Source: Anoxybacillus sp. J5B_2022 | GTDB lineage: Bacteria > Bacillota > Bacilli > Bacillales > Anoxybacillaceae | Direction: 5' to 3' | Length of the DNA stretch: 53,144 nt | Assembly (NCBI RefSeq): GCF_026847645.1 | Contig: NZ_JAPSMC010000018.1 | Span: 1-53,144 of the forward strand | Part shown: piece after piece, positions 18,759-29,456 of the stretch | Layout of the letters: each line of letters opens with the position of its first letter | How positions within the stretch are numbered: the stretch's first letter is position 1 | The notes under the pieces: model-generated | Database searches by the model: none | Told to the model about the DNA's origin: nothing | The model's input: the letters and a program-made list of their open reading frames with translations, nothing else | Translations under genes and position numbers: made by a program

Positions 18759-20042
18759 TTACATCATATCCTCTTCTTTAAATGATTTTGTTTTTCTGAA
18801 TTGCCATAGCGCTACGGATACAACGACAAGCGATAAAAGCAATGTAATCGCCGCTGCTTTGGAGTATTGCGCAGACGTCATCGTTAAACGGTAAATCCAT
18901 GAAATTAAAATATCGGTTGCCCCAGCGTTTTGTCCAGAGACAGCTGGACCGCCACCGTTAAATAAGTAAATAATGTTAAAGTTATTGAAGTTAAACGTAT
19001 ATTGCGTAATCAAAATTGGTGCGACCGCGTACAACACGAGCGGAAGCGTAATTTTCGTAAACTTTTGCCACGCCGTAGCACCGTCCACGATTGCCGCTTC
19101 GTACAATTCATCCGGAATCGCTTGTAACACTCCGGTCGTCATTGCAAAAATAAAAGGGAAACCGAGCCACGACTGAATGAAAATGAGCGCAACTTTCGTC
19201 CAAAATGGATCTGTCATCCAATCAATGGGACCGATGCCAAGCGACGCTAAAATCGTTTTATTAATGACCCCGAACGATTCATTAAACATGCCGGAAAAGA
19301 CAAGGATAGATACAAACGCTGGCACGGCCCAAGGCAAAATGAAAATCGTTCGAATGGCCGCTTTTCCTTTTAAATCTTTTTGATTGACGATAATCGCCAA
19401 GAAAATGCCAATAGCAATTTGCAACGTCGTTGCTCCAAACGTCCAAACGATCGTCCACGCTAAAACGTTAATAAACGTTTTCCGCCAAAGATCGAGTTTG
19501 ACTAAATCAATAAAGTTTTGCAAGCCAACCCAATCTACTAATTTTGCTGGCGGTGAATGATATAAATCGTAGTTTGTAAACGCCAACAACACAACGAAAA
19601 TAATCGGGAAAATGACAACAAACACAAGGAGAATAAATCCTGGTGACACCATTAAATATGGAAACCCGCTATCGACGAGCGTATGGTATTGCTCACGCAA
19701 CGAGTTGGTTTTAAGCCCTAAATCACGCTTTTGTCCATTTTTGTACGCATCGTACAAATTAAAAGCGTAAAACCCAAGGCCGAACACTAAAACAATCGCA
19801 GCTAAAATGCCTTCTACGAGCAAAAAAATCGAATGATCGCGCCCGATGACTTCTCCTAGTGTCACAAGCCCCCATAAACCTATATCAAGCAAATCTGCAA
19901 ACACGATATAATAGGAAACTGCTAAAATAAGAAAAAGAACGCCTTTGACATATTGGCGGTTGTATAGTTGGCCAAGACCAGGCACAACGGATAGACCGAG
20001 CGCGATCTTCCGATGGCTGGAGCGATACACTGATGTTTCCAT
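18759..20042 (-). CDS. malF: Maltodextrin ABC transporter permease MalF
   Basis: A 427-aa permease. An N-terminal extension holds additional TM segments (GLSVVPGLGQLYNRQ, then VLFLILAVSYYIVFADLL), a feature of Gram-positive MalF proteins. The permease core follows, with the EAA loop ELYEAAIVDGATAWQKFTKI near residue 320. The start at 20042 follows GAAAGGAG; an in-frame upstream ATG (20066) lacks one. It lies after malE with a stem-loop in the 110-nt gap, and is 1 nt from malG. Confidence 0.92.
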   Translation of the reverse strand: METSVYRSSHRKIALGLSVVPGLGQLYNRQYVKGVLFLILAVSYYIVFADLLDIGLWGLVTLGEVIGRDHSIFLLVEGILAAIVLVFGLGFYAFNLYDAYKNGQKRDLGLKTNSLREQYHTLVDSGFPYLMVSPGFILLVFVVIFPIIFVVLLAFTNYDLYHSPPAKLVDWVGLQNFIDLVKLDLWRKTFINVLAWTIVWTFGATTLQIAIGIFLAIIVNQKDLKGKAAIRTIFILPWAVPAFVSILVFSGMFNESFGVINKTILASLGIGPIDWMTDPFWTKVALIFIQSWLGFPFIFAMTTGVLQAIPDELYEAAIVDGATAWQKFTKITLPLVLYAVAPILITQYTFNFNNFNIIYLFNGGGPAVSGQNAGATDILISWIYRLTMTSAQYSKAAAITLLLSLVVVSVALWQFRKTKSFKEEDMM

Positions 20043-20122
20043 TGTTCTGTCTCCTTTCTCAAACATCGCGAGGAGCTCCGATTGATTGTGAACCTATAAA
20101 CAAACGGTCAAAAGCGGAAGCA

Positions 20123-20142
20123 GTACCTCGAACAAGAGGTAC
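20123..20142 (-). promoter_or_regulatory. Stem-loop between malE and malF
   Basis: GTACCTC (20123-20129) pairs with GAGGTAC (20136-20142) just after the malE stop, with outer AGCAG/CTGCT able to extend the stem. There is no strong T-run. Such stems usually protect the binding-protein mRNA and keep its level above that of the permeases. The function is inferred. Confidence 0.55.
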
Positions 20143-20152
20143 CGCCTGCTCT

Positions 20153-21448
20153 TTACTTGCTTGGATGGTTTGTTTCAATGTTCGTTTTGATCGTTTTCAC
20201 TGCTTCATCCAGCGCTTTCTTCGGCTCTGTTTTTTGGTTTGCGACAAGCTGAAGCGCTGTTGCCATCGGTCCCCACACTTCCGCCATTTCCGGAATGTTT
20301 GGCATTGGAACGGCATATTGCGATTGAATTGCTACTGCTTTTGCTCCTTCATCGTTCGCAATTAACGGATCGTTAATTAACGATTTCACCGGCGGAATTT
20401 CTCTTGTCAACTCAAAGCGTTTTTTCGCATTCTCTTCATTCGTGAGGAATTCAATTAATTTCGTTGCCCACTCTGGGTTTTTCGAGAAGGCAGATACGTG
20501 CCATCCTTTTACACCCATAAACGTTTTGACATGTTCGCCGTTCGGCAATGTCGGCATTGGCGCTACACCGATGTCGATTCCGGCATCACGCATGCCTTGG
20601 AACGCCCACGGACCGTTCATGACAGACGCAACTTTTCCTTCGTTAAACAAGCCGTCCATCGTCGAACCGCCGTTTTCACCAATAATTCCTTTCGGGAACA
20701 ACTCTTTGTACCATTTTTGGATGTACTCTGTACCTTTTACTGCCCCTTCGTTATTTAAACCAATGTCATTACGATCTAATGTACCGTTGTTATCTTTGAA
20801 CACATAACCGCCCATACCAGCGATAATACCGTGCGCAAAGTAAAAGTTATCCCAAAGCGCCAAGAAACCGTACTTGTCTCCTTTTGTAAAGTCTTTCGAA
20901 AACTGATACAACTCATCCATCGTTGCCGGCGCTTTGTCCATTAGCTTTTTATTATAAATAAATACAGGCGTTTCTACTGCTTTTGGCAAACCGTAAAGTT
21001 TTCCGTTATAAGTTTCCGCTTTCAGCGATGACTCTGTAAACGTATCCAATACCGATTGATCTACGTTAATTTCGCGAATGAGCCCTTCAGTCACAAGCTG
21101 ACCGACTTGATCGTGCGGCACAGTGATGACGTCCGGTCCTGTTCCCGCTGGTCCGTCTAAGCGAAGTTGATCGCGCTGCTTCGTGGCCATTTCGACTTCT
21201 TTGTACTCTACTTTAATGCCATACTTTTGTTCAAACGCCTTAATCGCCGGCTCCAACGCCACACCGCGCTTGACGTCCTCCCAAACCACGAGTTTTTCCG
21301 GCTTCGGCGGCATTCCGTTTTCTGCTGTAGCTGCTTTCTTTTCTCCTTCATTGTTTTTTGTCTGCGTTGCTTCCTTGCCAGGACCGCAACCAGCCAGCAC
21401 TCCGGTCATTAAAGCAAGTGACGAGAAAATAGATACTGCTTTTTTCAT
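20153..21448 (-). CDS. malE: Maltodextrin-binding lipoprotein MalE
   Basis: A 431-aa extracellular solute-binding protein. The signal peptide is MKKAVSIFSSLALMTGVLAGC with the lipid-anchored Cys at 21. A Glu/Lys-rich linker follows, then a family 1 binding fold (LVVWEDVKRGVALEPAIKAF, later VMNGPWAFQGMRDAGIDIGV). It binds maltodextrins released by the surface amylase. It is the first gene of the mal operon, preceded by a clear SigmaA promoter, an operator and a CcpA-type site. A GGAGGGG ribosome site lies 7 nt before the ATG. Confidence 0.93.
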   Translation of the reverse strand: MKKAVSIFSSLALMTGVLAGCGPGKEATQTKNNEGEKKAATAENGMPPKPEKLVVWEDVKRGVALEPAIKAFEQKYGIKVEYKEVEMATKQRDQLRLDGPAGTGPDVITVPHDQVGQLVTEGLIREINVDQSVLDTFTESSLKAETYNGKLYGLPKAVETPVFIYNKKLMDKAPATMDELYQFSKDFTKGDKYGFLALWDNFYFAHGIIAGMGGYVFKDNNGTLDRNDIGLNNEGAVKGTEYIQKWYKELFPKGIIGENGGSTMDGLFNEGKVASVMNGPWAFQGMRDAGIDIGVAPMPTLPNGEHVKTFMGVKGWHVSAFSKNPEWATKLIEFLTNEENAKKRFELTREIPPVKSLINDPLIANDEGAKAVAIQSQYAVPMPNIPEMAEVWGPMATALQLVANQKTEPKKALDEAVKTIKTNIETNHPSK

Positions 21449-21480
21449 TTCGACCCCTCCTAATTGTAAACATAATAGAT

Positions 21481-21494
21481 TACAAGCGCTTTCA
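21481..21494. promoter_or_regulatory. CcpA (cre) site upstream of malE
   Basis: On the minus strand it reads TGAAAGCGCTTGTA, 13 of 14 positions of the cre consensus TGNAARCGNWWNCA. It lies downstream of the malE promoter, where CcpA would act as a roadblock under glucose. It could instead be a third, weaker MalR site. Confidence 0.6.
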
Positions 21495-21517
21495 CAATTT
21501 CACAGATGAGTTTGATT

Positions 21518-21533
21518 GTGAAAACGATTGCGC
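21518..21533. promoter_or_regulatory. MalR operator 1 (malE side)
   Basis: GTGAAAACGATTGCGC, identical at 14 of 16 positions to the reverse complement of the site at 21738-21753. It lies just downstream of the malE -10 box, a position suited to repression. Assignment to MalR is inferred from the LacI-type palindrome and context. Confidence 0.6.
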
Positions 21534-21547
21534 AACTCTTATCACTA

Positions 21548-21575
21548 ATTATACAACCATTTGCCCATTTGACAA
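21548..21575 (-). promoter_or_regulatory. SigmaA promoter of the mal operon
   Basis: On the minus strand: TTGTCA (complement of 21570-21575), a 16-bp spacer, then a perfect TATAAT (complement of 21548-21553). The leader of about 95 nt contains the operator and the cre site. Confidence 0.8.
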
Positions 21576-21664
21576 CCATTTTTTTTAATTTTTTGTTCAT
21601 TTTTTCTGAACATTTTCTGAACATATGTTGACTTTTTTACTACAATCCTTTATTCTAAGCATAA

Positions 21665-23571
<1,907 letters not shown>

Positions 23572-23583
23572 TTGTCCAATCAA

Positions 23584-23719
23584 TCGCCTCCACTTTTCGA
23601 TGATGTCTAGCTACGAACTAACATCCTCCTCCGCGTTTGCTTCCTCCGTCGAAGCAAAAAGCGCTTCTCGTCGGAAGAACGTTTGGCTTCGAGAGCTGAA
23701 CAGTTGCCTCCGCTTTTCT
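23584..23719. repeat. Intergenic block with a repeated 15-mer
   Basis: TYGCCTCCRCTTTTC occurs at 23584-23598 and again at 23704-23718, same orientation, 120 bp apart. Between them are GAAGC/GCTTC-type short inverted repeats. The right copy abuts the stop codon of the AraC-type gene. Similar GCGGAGGCG-rich palindromic repeats are scattered between genes in Geobacillus-like genomes (from memory). No gene is seen. Confidence 0.4.
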
Positions 23720-24576
23720 TATGTTCGGTGGACGGTGCGACGGTATTCTGTTGGCGTAATTCCTTCGATTTTTTTAAATAGACGCGAGAAATAGGCGCCA
23801 TCTTCAAATCCAACTTGCTTCGCGATCGCATCGACGGTATCGTTCGTTTCCGCCAGCCTTTTTTTCGCTTTGGCGAGCCGATAATAGTGTACATACTGAA
23901 TAGCGCTCATCCCTAGCGTTTTTTGCATGCAGCGCGTAATATAATCTGGATGAAAACGTAACGCCTGAGCAAGCATTTTCATGTCAAACGGCTCGCGATA
24001 ATGCTCTTGAATATATCGAACCGCTTCGGCACTCACGTTTTCGGATGCTATCGGAATATAGAGCGCCTGCTTTTGCAGCTGCAAAAGAAATTCCGAAAAA
24101 TAAAGCTGCTGTTTTAGAGGGCTGTCAGGCGCACTATATTCATTCAAGTCGACAATATGTTCTAATAGTTGCTCAATCCGCTCTCTTTGCTTCACGTTAC
24201 CGTGCTGCGGAACATAAAACACATATTGTGCTGCTTCGACATACGTCGCCTCCCGCTGAATAAGATCGTGCCAGCTCACCTCTTCTTTTTCGACCAGTTG
24301 ATATTGTTCAATCGTAAAATGAAGCCAAATAAATGACGTATCTTCCGTACACTCGCGGTTTCCATAATGCTCTCGTCCAGGAACTAAAATGACATACTCC
24401 CCCGCTCTAACTTCGAAAAAAGTCTCCTCTTCCGCCATATATAAACATCCTTTTTTCACATACAGCAAATCAAACACCGTAAACGTCCGCCGAAAATGTT
24501 TTTTTCCTTTCGCGAATACCGCTTCTCCCCCTTTAATAAACGTTGGAAACGGCGGCACAGAAAACATAACATGCAT
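23719..24576 (-). CDS. yisR: AraC-family transcriptional regulator
   Basis: A 285-aa regulator. The N-terminal cupin-type sensing half (LLYVKKGCLYMAEEETFFEV, VRAGEYVILVPGREHY) is followed by a C-terminal pair of AraC helix-turn-helix motifs (MKMLAQALRFHPDYITRCMQ and VDAIAKQVGFEDGAYFSRLF, then GITPTEYRR). It is divergent from a MATE transporter gene, as yisR and yisQ are in B. subtilis. The symbol is chosen on that synteny. It may regulate yisQ or a sugar gene; the effector is unknown. Confidence 0.85.
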   Translation of the reverse strand: MHVMFSVPPFPTFIKGGEAVFAKGKKHFRRTFTVFDLLYVKKGCLYMAEEETFFEVRAGEYVILVPGREHYGNRECTEDTSFIWLHFTIEQYQLVEKEEVSWHDLIQREATYVEAAQYVFYVPQHGNVKQRERIEQLLEHIVDLNEYSAPDSPLKQQLYFSEFLLQLQKQALYIPIASENVSAEAVRYIQEHYREPFDMKMLAQALRFHPDYITRCMQKTLGMSAIQYVHYYRLAKAKKRLAETNDTVDAIAKQVGFEDGAYFSRLFKKIEGITPTEYRRTVHRT

Positions 24577-24700
24577 CCATAACCCTCACTTTATGTCGGA
24601 AATGTACAAATGGAATCGTGTTGCTCTCTTTTTATTATGCCATGAATCCGCTACACTAAATATAGTTTTTACGTCGGAATATGGAAAGGGGGCTGTCTTG

Positions 24701-26053
24701 ATGCTAAAAGAAAAGAAATGGTCGTTGTTTTCGCTAACATGGCCCATATTTATTGAAACGTTATTGTATATGCTGATGGGAAATGCAGATACGCTTATGC
24801 TTAGCCAATATTCGGACGATTCCGTTGCCGCCGTCGGTGTCGCCAATCAAATCGTGTTTCTCGTCATCGTCATGTTTGAATTCATCGCGATGGGGACAGC
24901 CATTTTAACAGCCCAGTATGTTGGGGCAAAAGATAAGAGAAGCGCGGTCGAAGTATCGCTCGTGTCGATCGGCGCCAATTTTCTATTCAGCTTTCTATTA
25001 AGTGTCGTACTTTTGCTATTTGGCAAACCATTATTATATGCCATGAAACTGCCTCATAAATTATTAGACGAGGCGTACGCTTATTTAAGCATCGTCGGCG
25101 GTTTTTTATTTGTGCAAGCGCTCATTATGACGATCGGGGCTATTTTAAAAAGCTACGGATACACACGCGACACGATGTACGTGACAATCGGCATGAACAT
25201 TTTAAACGTCATCGGAAACTATCTTTTTATTTTCGGACCATTGGGAATCCCGGTGTTAGGTGTCCAAGGAGTAGCGATTTCTACAACGGTCAGCCGGATC
25301 ATTGGGCTTATCGTCATTTTTCTTCTATTCGTGAAACGGACGAAGCTCTCCTTTTCACCATCGCAACTGCTGTCTTTGCCATTCTATCACGTTCGTCACT
25401 TGTTGAAAATCGGCATTCCTTCTGCCGGGGAACATTTGGCGTACAATACTGCGCAAATGCTTATTACGTACTTTATTACTTGGTTCGGTACAGAAGCGTT
25501 AACCACAAGAGTTTATACGCAAAATATTATGATGTTTGTCTGGCTGTTTGGAATCGCTATTAGCCAAGGAACGCAGATTCTCGTCGGCCATTTTGTCGGC
25601 GCGAAACAATATGATGATGCATACGACCGGTGTTTAAAAAGTTTGCGTAGCGCGATCGCCATTTCCGTTGTGATGTCATCGGTATGTTTCGCATTCTCTG
25701 ATTCTCTTCTTTCATTTTTTACAACGAACAAACACATTATCGAAACAGGCAAAACGCTGTTATTGCTAACGATCATTTTAGAGCCGGGGCGCTCGTTCAA
25801 CCTCGTCATTATTAACTCGCTCCGTGCCGCAGGCGATGTAAAATTCCCAGTATATATGGGGATTTTATCGATGTTCGGCGTCAGCGTCACCATTTCCTAC
25901 GTTCTCGGAGTATATTTTGAGCTCGGTCTTGTCGGTATATGGATTTCCTTTATCGCCGACGAATGGCTGCGCGGACTTTTGATGCTATGGCGCTGGCGCT
26001 CTAGAAACTGGCAAACGAAATCGTTCGTACAACAACGCATTGGAATGGCGTGA
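24701..26053 (+). CDS. yisQ: MATE-family multidrug/metabolite efflux protein
   Basis: A 450-aa membrane protein with 12 predicted helices in two halves. Family features include WPIFIETLLYMLMGNADTLM at the start, GMNILNVIGNYLFIFGP in the middle and EPGRSFNLVIINSLRAAGDV in the second half. It should export cationic compounds by Na+ or H+ antiport. The ATG at 24701 follows AAAGGGGG and opens the conserved amino end; longer in-frame readings run over the divergent promoter region. Convergent with asnO through a shared hairpin. Confidence 0.9.
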   Translation: MLKEKKWSLFSLTWPIFIETLLYMLMGNADTLMLSQYSDDSVAAVGVANQIVFLVIVMFEFIAMGTAILTAQYVGAKDKRSAVEVSLVSIGANFLFSFLLSVVLLLFGKPLLYAMKLPHKLLDEAYAYLSIVGGFLFVQALIMTIGAILKSYGYTRDTMYVTIGMNILNVIGNYLFIFGPLGIPVLGVQGVAISTTVSRIIGLIVIFLLFVKRTKLSFSPSQLLSLPFYHVRHLLKIGIPSAGEHLAYNTAQMLITYFITWFGTEALTTRVYTQNIMMFVWLFGIAISQGTQILVGHFVGAKQYDDAYDRCLKSLRSAIAISVVMSSVCFAFSDSLLSFFTTNKHIIETGKTLLLLTIILEPGRSFNLVIINSLRAAGDVKFPVYMGILSMFGVSVTISYVLGVYFELGLVGIWISFIADEWLRGLLMLWRWRSRNWQTKSFVQQRIGMA

Positions 26054-26054
26054 T

Positions 26055-26085
26055 AAAAGGAGAAGCAGCCGCTGCTTCTCCTTTT
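26055..26085. terminator. Bidirectional terminator between yisQ and asnO
   Basis: AAAAGGAGAAGCAGC (26055-26069) is the exact reverse complement of 26071-26085. It has A and T runs at both ends and overlaps the asnO stop. Confidence 0.92.
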
Positions 26086-27931
26086 ATTCTTTAATATCAA
26101 TGCCGTAATGCTCAAACCAGTCATGAACTTGGCATAAATACGCCAACAGCTGCGGGCCTGTCATTAACTGACCAAACCATGGCGCTTGAAAAGATTTTCC
26201 TCCCGTTTCGATCATTTCTTTCAGCTTTTCCGCTTCAAAAAATTCATGTAAGATCGATGAGCGTTCGTTCAATAGATTGGTTAATCTCGCTTTTACAAGT
26301 TCCGTATAAAGCGGGTGATGCGTTTTTGGATATGGACTTTTTTTCCGGTACAACACCTCTTCAGGCAACAATCCTTCCAACGCCCGGCGCAATATCCCTT
26401 TCTCTCGGTTGCCGTACATTTTCATCTCCCATGGAATATTCCACACATATTCTACTAACCGATGATCCGCAAACGGTACACGTACCTCCAAACTTGCGCC
26501 CATACTCATCCGATCTTTTCGATCTAAAAGCGTGCTCATAAACCAAATCATGTTCAGATAAAATAGTTCCCGGCGCTTCGCCTCGATGGCACTTTCCCCT
26601 TCGAGCCTCGGCACTTCCGCCACCGTTTCTTGAAAGCGTGTATGCACATACTCATCAAGTCGCAACTTTTGCTGCCACTTTTCTTTTAGCATCCCGATGC
26701 GTGCCTCTGTTGACCGCATCCACGGAAACCCGTTCCGCGTTAAATCGTCTGGACGGTGAAACCATGGGTATCCGCCGAAAATTTCATCGGCACATTCCCC
26801 CGATAGACTAACGACAAAATTTTGTTTAATTTGCCGACAAAACCAAAGCAATGACGAATCAATATCCGCCATCCCCGGCAAGTCACGAACGATGACCGCT
26901 TCCGTTAAATAATCGGCTAAATCACGCTGGGAAATCGTGCAGCGGTGATGAACCGTTCCAAACGTCTGAGACATTTTCTCAATCCACGGGCCGTCTGCAT
27001 TTGGCTGAAAATCGTTCGCTTGGAAATAATGTTCGTTCCCTTCGTAGTCGATCGAATACGTATGAAGCGGGCCTTTTCCTTCTTTCTCAAACACGTTCGC
27101 TGCAATCGCCGTAATAGCGCTTGAATCCACTCCTCCAGATAAAAACGTGCACACCGGCACATCCGATACAAGCTGCCTCGTGACTGCATCCGTTAACAGA
27201 AAACGGACATGCTCTACCGTTTCTTCCAGCGTATCGCGGTGAACATCGCTTTTCACATTCCAGTAACGCCATATTTTCATCCCTTCGCGTGAATAGCGTA
27301 ACGCATGCGCTGGTCGCAACTCATTGACATCACAAAACACGCCATGCCCCGGCGTCCTTGACGGTCCTAAACCAAAAACTTCCGCTAACCCTTCCCGATC
27401 AACAGCTCGTTTAACGTCCGGATGAGCTAAAATTGCTTTCATTTCCGAAGCAAATAACAAGCTGTTACCGTCGTGTCGGTAAAATAGCGGTTTTACTCCT
27501 AGACGGTCACGCGCTAAAAACAGGTGCTCCCGCTTTTCGTCCCAAATCGCAAACGCAAAAATACCGTTTAAATAGTCGACGCATTGTTCTTGCCACTCGA
27601 TATAGGACGTTAATAGCACTTCCGTATCAGAGTGCCCTTGAAACGTATAGCCTCTTTTCAACAACTCTTTGCGGAGATCCTCGGTGTTGTATAACTCTCC
27701 GTTATAGCAAATCGTATATGCGTGGCCGTTTTTTTTCCTTGTCATCGGCTGCGCGCCGCCTTTCGGATCAACGACAACAAGCCGCTTATGGCCAAACGCC
27801 GCATGCTCCACTAGCCAATAGTTTGTATCATCCGGACCACGCTTCGCTAATGTTTCCGTCATTTTGTCGATCGTTTTTTGTTCGATTTGTATATTTCGTT
27901 GGAAATCTACCCAACCGGTGATCCCACACAT
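26084..27931 (-). CDS. asnO: Asparagine synthase (glutamine-hydrolysing)
   Basis: A 615-aa enzyme making asparagine from aspartate, glutamine and ATP. Cys2 of MCGITGWVDF is the glutaminase nucleophile. The synthetase half has the PP-loop LSGGVDSSAIT near residue 258 and SLSGECADEIFGGYPWF further on. Length and position beside yisN and yisQ match AsnO of B. subtilis, the sporulation-linked paralogue. The start must be at 27931, since the nucleophile has to follow the initiator Met; the frame is open further upstream but that is leader. GAAAGGA lies before the ATG. Confidence 0.93.
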   Translation of the reverse strand: MCGITGWVDFQRNIQIEQKTIDKMTETLAKRGPDDTNYWLVEHAAFGHKRLVVVDPKGGAQPMTRKKNGHAYTICYNGELYNTEDLRKELLKRGYTFQGHSDTEVLLTSYIEWQEQCVDYLNGIFAFAIWDEKREHLFLARDRLGVKPLFYRHDGNSLLFASEMKAILAHPDVKRAVDREGLAEVFGLGPSRTPGHGVFCDVNELRPAHALRYSREGMKIWRYWNVKSDVHRDTLEETVEHVRFLLTDAVTRQLVSDVPVCTFLSGGVDSSAITAIAANVFEKEGKGPLHTYSIDYEGNEHYFQANDFQPNADGPWIEKMSQTFGTVHHRCTISQRDLADYLTEAVIVRDLPGMADIDSSLLWFCRQIKQNFVVSLSGECADEIFGGYPWFHRPDDLTRNGFPWMRSTEARIGMLKEKWQQKLRLDEYVHTRFQETVAEVPRLEGESAIEAKRRELFYLNMIWFMSTLLDRKDRMSMGASLEVRVPFADHRLVEYVWNIPWEMKMYGNREKGILRRALEGLLPEEVLYRKKSPYPKTHHPLYTELVKARLTNLLNERSSILHEFFEAEKLKEMIETGGKSFQAPWFGQLMTGPQLLAYLCQVHDWFEHYGIDIKE

Positions 27932-28370
27932 ATCAATCAATCCTTTCTCTTCATCAGCGTAAAAACAGATCGCTTTCCTATATGATATGCAGTAACGCAA
28001 TAACAGGCGCCTTCCCATTCGTGTGCCAAAGCACACGTGCCCATCGCGGTTGGGCATGTTGCCTTAGCCTTTCTCATTGTATGCAGATGTGGGGATTTCG
28101 ATGAATTGTCCGATCGGAATGAATAAAGAGAGAAAAAATCGGCGAAAACGAAAATAAGAAAAACGCAAAGCGCCCGCCTATCGGCGAAAATCGCACAAGC
28201 TGGAGGCTCATCCCAAGCAAAGCTTGAGCTTACGTGGGCAATTTCAAAGAAGAAAATTCAATGTGTTGCCGCCACAGTGTGGGGGAGCGATTCGGGCTGA
28301 TGGCGCTTAGAGCTAGCAACAATTCCGAATTTTATACTTTCTTAATATTACAAAGAGAGGAGATGAGAAG
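27932..28370. other. Intergenic region asnO-yisN with structured leader
   Basis: 439 bp without a convincing gene. Close to asnO are two adjacent perfect stems: CGTGTGC/GCACACG (28020-28037) and TGCCCA/TGGGCA (28038-28056). The middle (about 28139-28330) contains short inverted repeats such as CAAGC/GCTTG but no recognised element. An 18-codon reading at 28101-28157 (ends KNRRKRK) has a weak ribosome site only. The yisN ribosome site AGAGGAG lies at the right end. Confidence 0.4.
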
Positions 28371-28919
28371 ATGAATTTAGAACAGCTGCTTTCCTATATT
28401 CCTGAACAAAAACGGGCTTATATCCACGGGGAAGTCGAATGTGTCAACGATGAATGGATTTTTTTCGACGAAGAACATGAAGAAGCAGCACTATTAGAAG
28501 AAATGACAGAGGGCGAAATTGAAATTTTCCGCCACGAACGATGGCTACACGGTTATTTACAAGAAAACGGAATCGTTCATTTAGGTGGGAGCATCTTGTC
28601 CCTTCATAACGGAGACATCGTTCGCTTTCGCAAATTACTGCCATATGCATACCGGCAATGGCTAGAGGGGCTTCCAGAAAAAACATTTTTTTGTTTCGTT
28701 GAATGGCTTAATAGCCTTCATTTTTCTTTATATGACTGCCTCTATTGTTACAATGGATTGTTGTTTGCCAAGCAGCTCGGCGTGAACTTTATCATCTTTG
28801 ACAACACCGAATTAATCGCCAACGTCCAACATTATTACGAGCGAAGCAACATTAGCAAAGATCGCTTTGAAATGACACTCCATACAGGCAACCGATTTAT
28901 TTGCACACAAATCGGCTAA
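28371..28919 (+). CDS. yisN: YisN-like hypothetical protein
   Basis: A 182-aa acidic, soluble-looking protein with no TM helix or signal. Its first half is rich in Glu (a run near residues 40-53, EEHEEAALLEEMTEGE). A Cys-rich stretch DCLYCYNG lies near residue 126. Assignment as YisN rests on position between asnO and yisL as in B. subtilis and on size; sequence similarity could not be checked. The start follows AGAGGAG. Function unknown. Confidence 0.65.
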   Translation: MNLEQLLSYIPEQKRAYIHGEVECVNDEWIFFDEEHEEAALLEEMTEGEIEIFRHERWLHGYLQENGIVHLGGSILSLHNGDIVRFRKLLPYAYRQWLEGLPEKTFFCFVEWLNSLHFSLYDCLYCYNGLLFAKQLGVNFIIFDNTELIANVQHYYERSNISKDRFEMTLHTGNRFICTQIG

Positions 28920-28949
28920 AACGACAACCTCACGCGAGATTGTCGTTTT
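28918..28949. terminator. Bidirectional terminator between yisN and yisL
   Basis: AAAACGACAA (28918-28927) pairs with TTGTCGTTTT (28940-28949). It overlaps both stop codons. Confidence 0.88.
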
Positions 28950-29304
28950 ACGAAAATAAGTGAAACCCTAACGGGAGCTTCAACCCTAGATATAAAACAA
29001 TCACAAATGCAACTACGAGCTGTAGCCAAGCGATTTGTGTGCTTTTCCCTTTTTTCACACGAGCAATCACCATTTCCATTGCCCCGATTACCCACAGCCC
29101 CACAACAGCTTTAACGATATATAGCGGTGGTGTGGATGCGAGCATCTGCAATAAAAGGGCACCCGTGACGATAATTAAAAGATAGAAAAGGCGCAACAAC
29201 ATCGATACCATTTTCACTTTCGGCGAGTTCGCTTTTTGCAATGAAAGCACGACAAAAAACAAAATAAAGGTAATCACCCACGTAGTAATATGCGCATGCG
29301 TCAT
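28948..29304 (-). CDS. yisL: YisL-family membrane protein (DUF1516)
   Basis: A 118-aa, four-helix membrane protein, the same length as I recall for B. subtilis YisL. It starts MTHAHITTWVITFILFFVV and ends LGLKLPLGFHLF, both typical of the family. The start is set by AAAGGAGGAGAGG just before the ATG at 29304; in-frame codons further upstream have no ribosome site. Function unknown. Confidence 0.9.
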   Translation of the reverse strand: MTHAHITTWVITFILFFVVLSLQKANSPKVKMVSMLLRLFYLLIIVTGALLLQMLASTPPLYIVKAVVGLWVIGAMEMVIARVKKGKSTQIAWLQLVVAFVIVLYLGLKLPLGFHLFS

Positions 29305-29456
29305 GATCCTCTCCTCCTTTCCCAACATATATACCATCATAACACGTTTTTCTAAAAAAACGAAATAAAACATATGATTCCTGTCTAACAACCTTATCAT
29401 CTTTTTGATATAATGTATAAAGTGATGTATAAAATATTGCAATAGGAGGAACGTGC

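Noticed and set aside
27932-28057. A 42-codon amino extension of asnO
   Set aside because: The glutaminase needs Cys right after the initiator Met (MCGI), so the start is 27931; the upstream open frame is leader sequence with stems.
28101-28157. An 18-codon ORF ending KNRRKRK
   Set aside because: Only a weak ribosome site and no clear promoter; too short to support without conservation data.
27932-28330. T-box riboswitch for asnO
   Set aside because: The conserved T-box sequence and an antiterminator/terminator pair are not present.
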